A stretch of DNA of 64,000 nucleotides from Akkermansia muciniphila (GCF_018709685.1 NZ_JABDHQ010000006.1:62001-126000); one strand, 5' to 3'. Numbered from the stretch's first letter, positions 37,048-45,536 are shown. The notes: generated from the letters alone by a model not told the origin. Numbers and translations: made by a program.

Positions 37048-37181
37048 ATCCGGGGGATGTAAGACATGAACTGAAAATTTATGAAGAGTAACGACTGTGA
37101 TCGATAAAATCTCCGAGAAAGATTGTAACTAATTAGGGATTATTTTCTAAAATATTTTAATATTTTTATTGACGTGTATTG

Positions 37182-37187
37182 TATAAT
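37182..37187 (+). promoter_or_regulatory. -10 element of the island operon
   Basis: Perfect TATAAT preceded by TG (TTGTATAAT). No good -35 lies 16-18 bases upstream (AATATT region), so this may be a TG-assisted promoter. It is the only strong candidate before the seven-gene operon and would start transcripts near 37194. Confidence 0.45.
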
Positions 37188-37206
37188 ATGATAAGAGGAG
37201 TTAGTT

Positions 37207-37260
37207 TTGTGGGAGAAAAAGAGTTTTCCGCAGATAAATAAAAATAGTGAAGATTTATGA
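37207..37260 (+). CDS. 17-codon micro-ORF coupled to the first island gene
   Basis: TTG at 37207 lies 6 bases after GAGGAG (37195-37200), the clearest Shine-Dalgarno of this operon, and encodes MWEKKSFPQINKNSEDL. Its TGA (37258-37260) overlaps the ATG at 37257 of the next gene (ATGA), so ribosomes could hand over directly. A GTG at 37209 in another frame is an alternative (MGEKEFSADK). Either the micro-ORF couples translation of a gene that lacks its own binding site, or GAGGAG is used at a distance. It may also be chance. Confidence 0.3.
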   Translation: MWEKKSFPQINKNSEDL

Positions 37261-38549
37261 ATATTTCATCAAAAACAGTATTTTTGGTTAGTTTAGTATG
37301 TTTCTCAGTTTTTTCTTCGGCTTTCGCTTCTGGCTTTTCTACCTCGAAAAGTTTTCTTTGGAGTGGGAGTCAAAATCATTTTGAGGGAGTAGGAGTCAAA
37401 GGGAATGTAGAGATTTTTGAAAGAATTGGAAATCTTTTTTTGGGGAAAGATTTAAGCCTTCCTTTATATGTAGTTTTTAATTCTCAAAACAAATTTGTAT
37501 CACCTCATTTAGGAAGAGGATGGCGGTTGCCTTTATTTGAATCAACAATTGTTCCTAATAATGAAAATAGTTATAAAGTAAACATGCCAGACGGTAGAGT
37601 ACTTTTTTTCCGCCAAAGTAATCAAAATAAAGATAAATTCATCGCTTCATCTGTTTGGAGTATTATTAGGAAAAAAGATTCTTTTCTTGTAAAGTCCATT
37701 GACGGTATTAAATTAACTTATAGAAAAGGAAGATTGGAAAAAATGGAAAAGGATGGAAAAAGAATCTTTTTTACTTATGAGGAGGGGAGACTTCTTCAAC
37801 TTGCCGATGATTCTTCTGTTCTCTTAAAAGGAAAAATTAATAATAATAAATTAATTTTTAAAGGAAAACATCCTAATATGGATTATACTTTTACTCAAGA
37901 AGAGGTTAAGGAAAAAATTAGATTGGTGCAAAAAAAATCTAAAAAGGAGGAGGAAGAGAAAATAAAATATATGGAGAGAAAATTCAATTTTCTTGCTAAT
38001 GTAAAAATCGGAAAACAAGATGTGTTAAAGTACACTTATAAACAGGAAAATCCTTTAATTTCTACTTTAAAGATCCATAATATTCTCAGAAATAAGGAAC
38101 GGAAGATTACCTGGGATTTTCAAACAGGAATTATTAGGGAAGACGATGATTATAAATATACTGTTAAATTTCCTGCTAAAGGCCTCTATGCTGCTATAAG
38201 TCGTATAGGAAATTTTTACCACCAGAAAGAATATTGGTATAAGGATACCGAAAAAGGAAAAGAAATAACCCTTCGAGCGGATGGTGTTACCGTGGAACGT
38301 ACTTGGTTCACTTCAGGAAAATTGAGAGGATTAACCAGATCTATAACGTTGTCATTAGGAAAAAAGAAACATTGTGAAGAATATTCCTACGGAGATAATG
38401 GACGTTTAATGAGAATACTTGTTGATGGAAAAGAAACCTTTTTTATTTATGATGCGGCCGGTTCATTAGTAGCTCTAGTCACAGATGGAAAATTAGTGAA
38501 GGAATATTCTAAAAATGCTTTAGAATTTGCGAAAGAATATTTAAAATAG
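37257..38549 (+). CDS. secreted YD/RHS-like repeat protein of the RiPP island
   Basis: A 430-residue protein with signal peptide (NISSKTVFLVSLVCFSVFSSAFA). The rest has beta-rich repeats of the RHS/YD kind: LGRGWRLPLFESTI near the N-terminus (as in the DUF6531/RHS entry strand), KLTYRKGRLEKMEKDGKRIFF, then YSYGDNGRLMRILVDG and FFIYDAAGSLVALVTDGKLV near the C-terminus. There is a Lys/Glu-rich charged insert at about 220-245 (QKKSKKEEEEKIKYMERK). It is the first gene of the operon and lies 21 bases before the radical SAM gene. It is short for an RHS protein and has no toxin-like tail. Role unknown; a surface scaffold or shell for the modified product is possible. Confidence 0.75.
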   Translation: MNISSKTVFLVSLVCFSVFSSAFASGFSTSKSFLWSGSQNHFEGVGVKGNVEIFERIGNLFLGKDLSLPLYVVFNSQNKFVSPHLGRGWRLPLFESTIVPNNENSYKVNMPDGRVLFFRQSNQNKDKFIASSVWSIIRKKDSFLVKSIDGIKLTYRKGRLEKMEKDGKRIFFTYEEGRLLQLADDSSVLLKGKINNNKLIFKGKHPNMDYTFTQEEVKEKIRLVQKKSKKEEEEKIKYMERKFNFLANVKIGKQDVLKYTYKQENPLISTLKIHNILRNKERKITWDFQTGIIREDDDYKYTVKFPAKGLYAAISRIGNFYHQKEYWYKDTEKGKEITLRADGVTVERTWFTSGKLRGLTRSITLSLGKKKHCEEYSYGDNGRLMRILVDGKETFFIYDAAGSLVALVTDGKLVKEYSKNALEFAKEYLK

Positions 38550-38570
38550 ATCTTAATAATACAAATAATT

Positions 38571-40013
38571 ATGAATACTCAACTCAAGGAAAAGCAGTTT
38601 TTTCCGAGTACGAAAGTGCTCCCTCCTCCTTATCACACATTGGAACATAATGGTGTTTATTTTGTTTATGATACTTCCAATTGTGTACTTTTTCGAGTGG
38701 ACCGTCTCACAAAAGAATTTTTAGATTTTTGTCTTAAGTACCCTTTCGAAGAAGCCAAGAAAAGATTTCTTAGAAAAAATGGTAGTGATTTAGAGATATG
38801 TGAAAATATTTTTAATGAGGTGGGAATCATGGCGCAGAAGGGTTTATTTACGCAACCAGATTATACATTAACTCCAGAAAAATTTCAGCACCTTCTCGAT
38901 GAAAGATATACCAGAGCTTGGAACAAGTTGGAATTGGCCCTTTCTGAAAGTTGTAATCTTGCTTGTAAGTACTGTTATTGTGCAACTTCCCGAGATATGC
39001 CGAGTAAAGGATTAATGACGGAACAGGTGGCACGTATGGCTATTACTTGGTTGTTTGCTTTCAGTGGAAAGAGTGAACAAGTATCCATTACTTTTTTTGG
39101 TGGAGAGCCTCTTTTGAATAAACCTGTCATCCGGTTTTCCTTAGAGTACAGTCAGCATCTGGCAAAGCTTCATAGTAAAAAGGTATTTTATTCCATGACT
39201 ACAAATGGAACTTTATTAGATGATGAAATTATTGGTTATATTAAAAAATACAATTTTGGATTAATGGTAAGTTTAGATGGTCCACAAAAACTTCACGATA
39301 AGCAGTGTCCCACTCAAGGGGGAAAAGGATCTTATGAGATGGCTGTGAAAGGAATTAAACGATTAATGGCAAGACGCAGAGCGGTTACTGTCAGAGGAAC
39401 CATGGTCCATCCTTTACCGGATATGATGGAACTCATCAAATTTTATGAAGATTTTGGTTTTACCCGTATTGTTTTAGGAAAAGCTATTAATGCTGTTAAT
39501 GCAAGCCCTGTTGATTGTGATAATTCCGATTTTGAAGAATACTTCAAGCAAGAAGATAAAGTATTGATTCCTTGGATTTTGAATAAACTAGAAAATGGAG
39601 AAAATCCAAAGTACTACCCATACAATAATATAGTAAGAGATTTAGAAAATGGAGGATTTTCTCCAAAAGTTAGTCCTTTTCATTGTGGTGCTTGTCGTGG
39701 TACATCAACAGTTGGAGCAGACGGTAAGCTTTATCCTTGTCACCGTTTTGGTGGAATGAAGGAATGGCAGATTGGTGATATTTTTGATGGGCCAGATTAT
39801 AATAAATGTAAGGAATTCTGGAAAAAATATTATAAGATTATTTCCCAAAAATGTGCATCCTGCTGGTTATGGTCTATTTGTAAAGGACCATGTCCATGGG
39901 AGATTGCCAATGCTGATGGGACATTCCGTGAACCCGTTTTTTGCGATCGCATGGAACAATTCGTAAAAAAATCATTTTATGTTTATTATAAAAAATCTCT
40001 ATTTAATAAATGA
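38571..40013 (+). CDS. radical SAM/SPASM peptide maturase
   Basis: A radical SAM enzyme expected to make carbon-centred crosslinks on a ribosomal peptide. Residues 20-100 resemble the RRE/PqqD-like front of Cys-rich-peptide maturases (VYFVYDTSNCVLFRVDRLTKEF). The SAM-binding cluster is CNLACKYC (Cys128, 132, 135) and GGEP is at 177-180. The C-terminal SPASM domain supplies cysteines for two auxiliary clusters: 372, 375, 390, 413, 428, 431, 437, 441 and 458 (HCGACRGT, LYPCHRF, KCASCWLW, CKGPC, FCDR). The 480-residue length fits HxsB/QhpD/ranthipeptide-type maturases. It lies 37 bases before the Asp-X-Cys protein, its evident substrate. Which bond it makes cannot be read; thioether from Cys sulfur to a neighbouring carbon is the precedent. 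Confidence 0.88.
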   Translation: MNTQLKEKQFFPSTKVLPPPYHTLEHNGVYFVYDTSNCVLFRVDRLTKEFLDFCLKYPFEEAKKRFLRKNGSDLEICENIFNEVGIMAQKGLFTQPDYTLTPEKFQHLLDERYTRAWNKLELALSESCNLACKYCYCATSRDMPSKGLMTEQVARMAITWLFAFSGKSEQVSITFFGGEPLLNKPVIRFSLEYSQHLAKLHSKKVFYSMTTNGTLLDDEIIGYIKKYNFGLMVSLDGPQKLHDKQCPTQGGKGSYEMAVKGIKRLMARRRAVTVRGTMVHPLPDMMELIKFYEDFGFTRIVLGKAINAVNASPVDCDNSDFEEYFKQEDKVLIPWILNKLENGENPKYYPYNNIVRDLENGGFSPKVSPFHCGACRGTSTVGADGKLYPCHRFGGMKEWQIGDIFDGPDYNKCKEFWKKYYKIISQKCASCWLWSICKGPCPWEIANADGTFREPVFCDRMEQFVKKSFYVYYKKSLFNK

Positions 40014-40050
40014 GAATTATTAAAATTAATCTATTTCTAATTATAAATTT

Positions 40051-41097
40051 ATGAAGCACTCCCAATATTTGAAATTTTTGACGAGTACATCTCGCATGGG
40101 TAGAGGTGAATTTATTAAGAGTTGTACAAAATTAATCACAGCAGGGATAGTTACTCGTTTTACGCTACTGGAAGGAAGAGTTTTTGCCTCACCTGAGGAT
40201 CATGATCCATGTAACACTTTTTTCGGTGAGCAGGACAGTTGTAATAGACAGAAGCAGGATGAGTGCTCAGGGGGGGGTATTCCTGAATTAGATGTCTGTG
40301 ATGATTCTGATGCAGATTATTGTCCTGGAGGAGCTCAATCAGGCGATGCTTGTCCTCCATCTGGTAGTAAAGCAGAAGATGATTGTGCTTCTGGAACAGT
40401 AAGTAATGATATTTGCAATGAACAAGTTGATCCAAACTCAGATAATTGTGAGGCCATGGCAGAACCAGATGATGTGTGCGCCGATATGAAGCCGGAACAT
40501 GATGATTGTGGAACAGGGAAAGAACCGGAAGATAAGTGCCCTCCCAATGGAGGAGAGGCCGCCGGAGATCAGTGTCCTGGAGGAGATCCTAGTGTTGATG
40601 TGTGTGGTGAAGGTGGAGAAGGAGATGAATGTGGCTCAGGAAGTTTCGGAGGTGAAGATGATTGTAATTCCAAGGAACCGGATGAATGTACGTTGATTGA
40701 TGATGATTCTTGTCCGGATGGCACGAATACTTCAGATGGGGCTGGGGGTACAGATAAATGCGTAGGAATGCTGGGATCTGATCAATGTACTGATGGAACG
40801 GATGCTACTGATGTATGCACTGGAACAAGTTATGGCTTATATGATACATGTCCAGGTGGTGGTCATGATGTCGATAAATGTGACAGTACTAGTGATGATT
40901 ATTGTGATGGAGGAACGGCTACTACTGATGTATGCGATGGTACTGATCGTGATGATTGTCCCGGTTGTTTATCTAGTACGGACGTTTGTTCCAAAGAAGT
41001 AGATCCTGTAGAATGTGCGATGATTGATATATGTGCTGATAAAGGGTATGACACATGCACTTCAGAAACCCCAGATTTTCCTTCTAATCCGGAATAA
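40051..41097 (+). CDS. Asp-X-Cys repeat protein, putative substrate of the radical SAM maturase
   Basis: A 348-residue, very acidic, Gly/Ser/Thr-rich protein. The first 47 or so residues are a leader of different character (RMGRGEFIKSCTKLITAG then VTRFTLLEGRVFAS), with a Tat-like single-Arg pattern and a probable cut after VFAS. From residue 54 on there are 31 Cys, 29 of them in the motif Asp-X-Cys (DPC, DSC, DEC, DVC, DYC, DAC, DDC and so on), spaced roughly 7-15 residues. The exceptions are CPGC and VEC. No CX3C, zinc finger or EF-hand order is evident. With a SPASM radical SAM enzyme immediately upstream, this is best read as a giant RiPP precursor. Such size and repeat number are far beyond usual precursors, so the product is probably a structural or surface protein rather than a small toxin. 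No homologue is recalled. Confidence 0.8.
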   Translation: MKHSQYLKFLTSTSRMGRGEFIKSCTKLITAGIVTRFTLLEGRVFASPEDHDPCNTFFGEQDSCNRQKQDECSGGGIPELDVCDDSDADYCPGGAQSGDACPPSGSKAEDDCASGTVSNDICNEQVDPNSDNCEAMAEPDDVCADMKPEHDDCGTGKEPEDKCPPNGGEAAGDQCPGGDPSVDVCGEGGEGDECGSGSFGGEDDCNSKEPDECTLIDDDSCPDGTNTSDGAGGTDKCVGMLGSDQCTDGTDATDVCTGTSYGLYDTCPGGGHDVDKCDSTSDDYCDGGTATTDVCDGTDRDDCPGCLSSTDVCSKEVDPVECAMIDICADKGYDTCTSETPDFPSNPE

Positions 41098-41176
41098 TTT
41101 ATGATACGAAAATAATTAGTGCTTAAACATATTTTTTGCCTTAGGGTACTTATTACTAAATCTAAATATTGAGGAG

Positions 41177-41857
41177 ATGAAAACTACATTAACTTTATAT
41201 ATACTCTCTGGAATGTTGTTATTGAGCGTATCGCATTCCATTGCGGCTGATGTATCGCTTTCTGCATTAGCTAAAAAAGAAATTCAACGGTCACTTTCAC
41301 AGGAAATGAAAGATGTTTTTTCTACCATGCGATCTGCTGAGAATATTCAGAAAGTGGAAAAATTACTAAATGATCGTCTATTTCCTTTACTTAAAAATGA
41401 TACTATTACCATCAAAGGTCAGGTGACAACGGAATCGGGAGATCCTGTTTCTAATGCAGAAATCCTTATTTCTGAAATTAGGAATCCTGCCTCGGAAGAA
41501 TTACATCGGGAGTACATTCCTCGAAAATTCAGGGTAAAAACGAATGAAGAGGGATATTATGTAATTAATAATCTACCTATATATGACTTTTATAAATTGG
41601 GTATTTTTATGATTAATAATATTTCGCCAAAACCTAATTTTAAGTTGTCTGTAAGTAGTGGGAAATATCAACCTGTCGAAAAAGAATTTCTTTCTGTGAA
41701 TCGTCAAGTTTTAGCCTTAACTATGGAGATGCTGGATATACTTTATTATTTCGCTGATAAAGAAGGAAAAAATATTCCAACTGTCAATAAAGATTATAAA
41801 ATCCCTTTTGAAAATACATTAGACACAATTACCATGGATGTTATTCTAAAAAAGTAA
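41177..41857 (+). CDS. exported protein with CarboxypepD-regulatory-like domain
   Basis: A 226-residue protein with signal peptide (KTTLTLYILSGMLLLSVSHSIAA). A helical region (about 26-75) is followed by a beta-sandwich that begins ITIKGQVTTESGDPVSNAEI and continues with FRVKTNEEGYYVINNLPIYD, the pattern of carboxypeptidase-regulatory-like/Cna-B-type folds often found at periplasmic sides of export and receptor systems. GAGGAG ends directly at the ATG, too close for normal Shine-Dalgarno use. Fourth gene of the island operon, 79 bases after the Asp-X-Cys protein. It may bind the modified product in the periplasm; this is inference. Confidence 0.7.
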   Translation: MKTTLTLYILSGMLLLSVSHSIAADVSLSALAKKEIQRSLSQEMKDVFSTMRSAENIQKVEKLLNDRLFPLLKNDTITIKGQVTTESGDPVSNAEILISEIRNPASEELHREYIPRKFRVKTNEEGYYVINNLPIYDFYKLGIFMINNISPKPNFKLSVSSGKYQPVEKEFLSVNRQVLALTMEMLDILYYFADKEGKNIPTVNKDYKIPFENTLDTITMDVILKK

Positions 41858-41875
41858 GTAATTAAAAGAAATAGT

Positions 41876-42733
41876 TTGTCCGTTAGATTGAATATTGTAA
41901 GGATTTTTTTTATTCTTCTCTATTTTTTCCTTACCGAGGAAGGAGTAAGCCGAGAGGGGACATTATCGTATTTTTCTTTGCCTACCGTCCCAGGCATGAC
42001 GCGAGCCGATTTTTATTGTTATCAAGGCGCTACTTCTCCTCAAGCAATTTTGATTTTAGTGCCTGGTTTCAATGGTAATGGAAAAACATTGGTTGCTGAA
42101 GCAAAATGGCAGAATTATGCTGTTAAGAATAAATTGCTTTTAATCGGTATCTCTTTCGCTTCAAAAATTGAAGATATTCAAAATGGAAAGGGGTATTATT
42201 ATGTAGAAAAAGGATCGGGAGAAATATTGCTTGCATTTCTTCGCAGATTGTTATCGAAAAAACGACCACTTTATATGTATGGCTTTTCTGGGGGAGCACA
42301 TTTTGTATCTAGATTTGTAGAATGGGCTCCCTCGGAAGTAAATGGATGGTGTGCTTATGCTGCTGGATGGTGGACTTCTCCCTGTAAAAGGGGAAATACT
42401 CCACCTGGAATTGTTGCGTGTGGTGATAATGATTATAGATTGGGGTCTTCTTTCTGTTATTTTAAGGAAGGAAGAAAGATAGGACGACGATGGTTATGGA
42501 TTAATATCACTGATGTAGGACATTCACCTTGTTTAGAACTGGATGATTTTGTGAGAGATTATTTTGAAGTTCTCATAAAAGAATATTCTATTCCGCATAT
42601 TTCTGTGTGGATTGATATAGAAACAGGAGAAAAAGTATGTAAAAAGTTTTTAAAAAAAGTTCCGTCCTTAACTGGATTTCTACCTAGTGAAACCCTTATA
42701 CCAAAATGGAAAAATTTAAATAAATCAAAATGA
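41876..42733 (+). CDS. exported alpha/beta-hydrolase (esterase-like)
   Basis: A 285-residue protein with a signal peptide (RLNIVRIFFILLYFFLTEEG). No ATG is available before the mature part, so TTG 41876 is taken as start; TTG 41888 is an alternative. The fold is that of PHB-depolymerase/LpqC-like esterases: LILVPGFNGNGKTL, the nucleophile elbow MYGFSGGAHF (G-F-S-G-G), acid region VACGDNDYR and the His in TDVGHSPC. It is 18 bases after the preceding gene and overlaps the next by 4 (ATGA). In this operon it may hydrolyse an ester or amide made on, or carried by, the Asp-rich protein; that link is inference. Confidence 0.75.
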   Translation: MSVRLNIVRIFFILLYFFLTEEGVSREGTLSYFSLPTVPGMTRADFYCYQGATSPQAILILVPGFNGNGKTLVAEAKWQNYAVKNKLLLIGISFASKIEDIQNGKGYYYVEKGSGEILLAFLRRLLSKKRPLYMYGFSGGAHFVSRFVEWAPSEVNGWCAYAAGWWTSPCKRGNTPPGIVACGDNDYRLGSSFCYFKEGRKIGRRWLWINITDVGHSPCLELDDFVRDYFEVLIKEYSIPHISVWIDIETGEKVCKKFLKKVPSLTGFLPSETLIPKWKNLNKSK

Positions 42734-44187
42734 GAATTATTTTTAATATAGTTTTTTATTTTTTTTGGTTAATGGTTTTATGTCAACCAATACTCGGTGA
42801 CGATTTTTATTCTATTGGTTCTGTTCAGCACTATACTGTGAAAAACAAAGGAGGGGTTTCTTTTGTCCGGCTCGTTAATATTGCAAAGAATAAACAAAGC
42901 AGATTACCTTTGCCATTTATTGAAATGAAAGTTAAAACTGCTAAACGTACTCTTTGCTCCACTGTTATAGCGAAAGCATATTTTTATGATTCTTCTAAAA
43001 AATTTACTGGTTTATTTTCCATTCCTTCTAGTGTAAAACGATCAAATTTTGGTAGCTACGCAATTCCAACTTTTTTTGAAGCAAATATTGAGGAGAGTCT
43101 TTTTTTTGTTTTCCCTGAAAAATTGAGGAAAACTAAGAATTTGTATATCGTTCTGGTTTTTGGTGATAAAGAAGGTGTTAGCGCTATGGTTTATCCACAG
43201 GGAAATCCTCAGCAATTTTCATTTCCGGAAAAAATATATCTCAATAGACAACCTAAAAAAGAACGAGAAGAGGCTTCTAAACCATTTGTAGAGCGCATTT
43301 TTACTATTAGGAAGGGAAGCCAAAATCAATTGACTCTTTTTTTATTACCTAAATTGAACCAAAAAAAAATAGCTGGAGTATTTGCTGCTTGTCTTCTTGC
43401 TAATAATGTAGAAGAAATAAGAAAAAGAATTATGTTTACAAAAAAAAGTGACGAACTTTTTGCCATTATGGAATATTGCAAAAAAAATAATCTCGCTTTG
43501 TTATGTTGGGGGGCTCAGACAATGTGGGACAAGAGAAGAAGTTGGGACGAGATTAATAAAGATATTTATAGAGATTATGATCATGGTTTTGATCATGTGG
43601 CTCAGGCATGGGAAAGGGGAGTAAACCAGCTTTGCGGTGAATATCAAGTGCCTAAAGAAGGAGGATTTTTACTTTGGGGAACTTCTAAAGCAGCGCAGTA
43701 CGCTATGCGTTTAGCTATGAGATGTCCCAAATACTTTCATGCTGTATATGTTCATATTCCTAGCAGTTTTGATAAACCTGTTCTAGAAGGGAATAATATA
43801 CTATGGTGTCTTACTACAGGGGAACAAGAATATGGATATGAACGGAGTTTACGTTTTTTCCAGCAATGTAGAGCTTTGGCTTATCCTATTGTTTATAAAG
43901 CTATTCCTGGATTAGGACATAGAGACCATCAAGGATGTAGAAAATTTGGATTCATATTTTTCGATTATGCTTTGACTCTTTGTACTACTAAACAGAAAAG
44001 GATAAAAGATGGCGGATTTGATAAAAATTTGGGGTTATGGAATAAAGAATTCGTCCATCCTCCTTATTGGGGAGATGCCATTAATCAAAATATATTTTCT
44101 GCGGAAAAATTTTATAGTATGTCTTCTTCATATAGAATTCCACTACCCAATGAAAAGCTTGCAAAAGAATGGAAACGTCTCAAATAG
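42730..44187 (+). CDS. exported alpha/beta-hydrolase-like protein with extra N-terminal domain
   Basis: A 485-residue protein with signal peptide (RIIFNIVFYFFWLMVLCQPILG). Residues 25-180 form a beta-rich domain. The C-terminal part is a second alpha/beta hydrolase: ALLCWGAQTMW strand, elbow LLWGTSKAAQYAM (G-T-S-K-A instead of classical GXSXG), acid region CLTTGEQEYGYER and IPGLGHRDHQG with the likely catalytic His. The elbow variant means activity should not be assumed. It starts inside the stop of the previous gene (ATGA) and its end overlaps the next gene by 19 bases, so translation of the three genes is tightly coupled. Confidence 0.7.
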   Translation: MRIIFNIVFYFFWLMVLCQPILGDDFYSIGSVQHYTVKNKGGVSFVRLVNIAKNKQSRLPLPFIEMKVKTAKRTLCSTVIAKAYFYDSSKKFTGLFSIPSSVKRSNFGSYAIPTFFEANIEESLFFVFPEKLRKTKNLYIVLVFGDKEGVSAMVYPQGNPQQFSFPEKIYLNRQPKKEREEASKPFVERIFTIRKGSQNQLTLFLLPKLNQKKIAGVFAACLLANNVEEIRKRIMFTKKSDELFAIMEYCKKNNLALLCWGAQTMWDKRRSWDEINKDIYRDYDHGFDHVAQAWERGVNQLCGEYQVPKEGGFLLWGTSKAAQYAMRLAMRCPKYFHAVYVHIPSSFDKPVLEGNNILWCLTTGEQEYGYERSLRFFQQCRALAYPIVYKAIPGLGHRDHQGCRKFGFIFFDYALTLCTTKQKRIKDGGFDKNLGLWNKEFVHPPYWGDAINQNIFSAEKFYSMSSSYRIPLPNEKLAKEWKRLK

Positions 44188-45536
44188 CAGAATATTTCTA
44201 CAATGGATTGTGGAGACTGGATTTGGGATTAGGAAATCCTAATAAGACTGCAGCTTTATTAGTTCAATGCGCTTTATTATCAATTGCTTTAATAAAATTT
44301 GGGAAATGGGGAAAGTGGGTATCAGTGATTTGTTTTTTGGGGAGTGTTATTTGTATCTTTCATACGTTTTCAAGAGGAGGAATATGTGCACTTTTAGTAG
44401 GATTAACTATTTTTGGTGCATTTACATATCATAAGTTCAGTTGGAAGGAATGGAGATTTAAATTTATAATAATAATTAGTCTATTTACTTACTGTATAGT
44501 ACTTGGAGCTCAAAAAAGATATGTACATGGTTTTTTTTCCGAAGACAGATCTATTACGAATAGATTATCTATTTGGAGAAAAGTACCTGAAATGATAGCA
44601 GATTCACCTTGGGGGTGGGGAGTAGGTGAAGCTGGAAATGCTTTTATGAAATGGTATCAGCCCGCAGAATCCAGTGAACAATATAGAACTCTTGTCAATT
44701 CTCATTTTACTTGGCTTGTAGAAATAAATTGGATTGGTAGATTTGCTTATATTTTATTATGGATACTAGCAGTAGGAGTATGTTTACCATTTGGAAGCTC
44801 TCGAATTAATCCTATACCTTTAACTGTTATTGTTTCTTTTGCTGTTTCATCTTTTTTTAGCTCAGTAGGAGAATCGTTTGTGTTATGGATTATTCCGTGT
44901 ATTTGTTTAGGAAGAATGATTTTATTTAGAATCACAAACAAATTTCCCTTAAATAAATTTTTTATATTGGGCACGAGTTCTGCTTGTTTTTTGCTTATTA
45001 TTTTTATTGCTATATTAAATTCTGACTCTTATGTAAAAAAAGAAAAAAATTATGTCAAAATAGGATGTGAAGAGACTGGTGTTCCTAGGATTTGGATTGT
45101 CTCTGATTCTCTTATTTTCGGAAATAAGTTATATATGTCTTCATTAAAGGATATATTTAAAGATGACTTTATTAAAAAATATGTTTCTATTGGTATTTGT
45201 GAATCTGTATCTAATATTCCTGAGAATCATAGATGTCAGTGTCTCCTTTTAAGTGGTAATTCGTTATTGAAAGAAGAACAAAAGATCAATAAAATAAATC
45301 CTGAAACACTTATTGTGTTTTCTCCGCAATTTAACCCTTTAGAAATTCCACTATGTCATTCCCATAATAACAAATTAAAGATTTTCATTGGAGAGTTTTC
45401 AGAGTCCGAATATCTTTCTCTGTGGCAGGAATTACCTAATTGCTATAGGCTTGAGGGAGTCGGGGATTATATTCCTGATTTAGGAAATTTTTTAATAAAT
45501 ATTATCCACTGGAAGAAGAGTGACATCCTTCCGTAA
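44169..45536 (+). CDS. Wzy/O-antigen-ligase-like membrane protein with extra C-terminal domain
   Basis: A 455-residue protein from ATG 44169. The first 285 or so residues hold about eight hydrophobic helices and the O-antigen-ligase/Wzy (PF04932) style loop FSEDRSITNRLSIWRKVPEMIADSPWGWGVGEAGNAFM, in which the R-x-x-x-W and GxGxG-like turns match the family. The N-terminal GNPNKTAALLV is also typical. After the last helix (about 265-290) comes a soluble domain of some 165 residues (IWIVSDSLIFGNKLYMSSLK to the end), possibly periplasmic, with no motif I recognise. The family joins glycan to lipid or protein; attaching sugar to the island product is a possible role. Last gene of the operon, followed by a terminator. 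Confidence 0.75.
   Translation: METSQIAEYFYNGLWRLDLGLGNPNKTAALLVQCALLSIALIKFGKWGKWVSVICFLGSVICIFHTFSRGGICALLVGLTIFGAFTYHKFSWKEWRFKFIIIISLFTYCIVLGAQKRYVHGFFSEDRSITNRLSIWRKVPEMIADSPWGWGVGEAGNAFMKWYQPAESSEQYRTLVNSHFTWLVEINWIGRFAYILLWILAVGVCLPFGSSRINPIPLTVIVSFAVSSFFSSVGESFVLWIIPCICLGRMILFRITNKFPLNKFFILGTSSACFLLIIFIAILNSDSYVKKEKNYVKIGCEETGVPRIWIVSDSLIFGNKLYMSSLKDIFKDDFIKKYVSIGICESVSNIPENHRCQCLLLSGNSLLKEEQKINKINPETLIVFSPQFNPLEIPLCHSHNNKLKIFIGEFSESEYLSLWQELPNCYRLEGVGDYIPDLGNFLINIIHWKKSDILP

Noticed and set aside
40160-40435. 91-codon minus-strand frame inside the Asp-X-Cys gene
   Set aside because: His/Leu-rich antisense of GAT/TGT-rich repeats; no start signal and no conservation argument.
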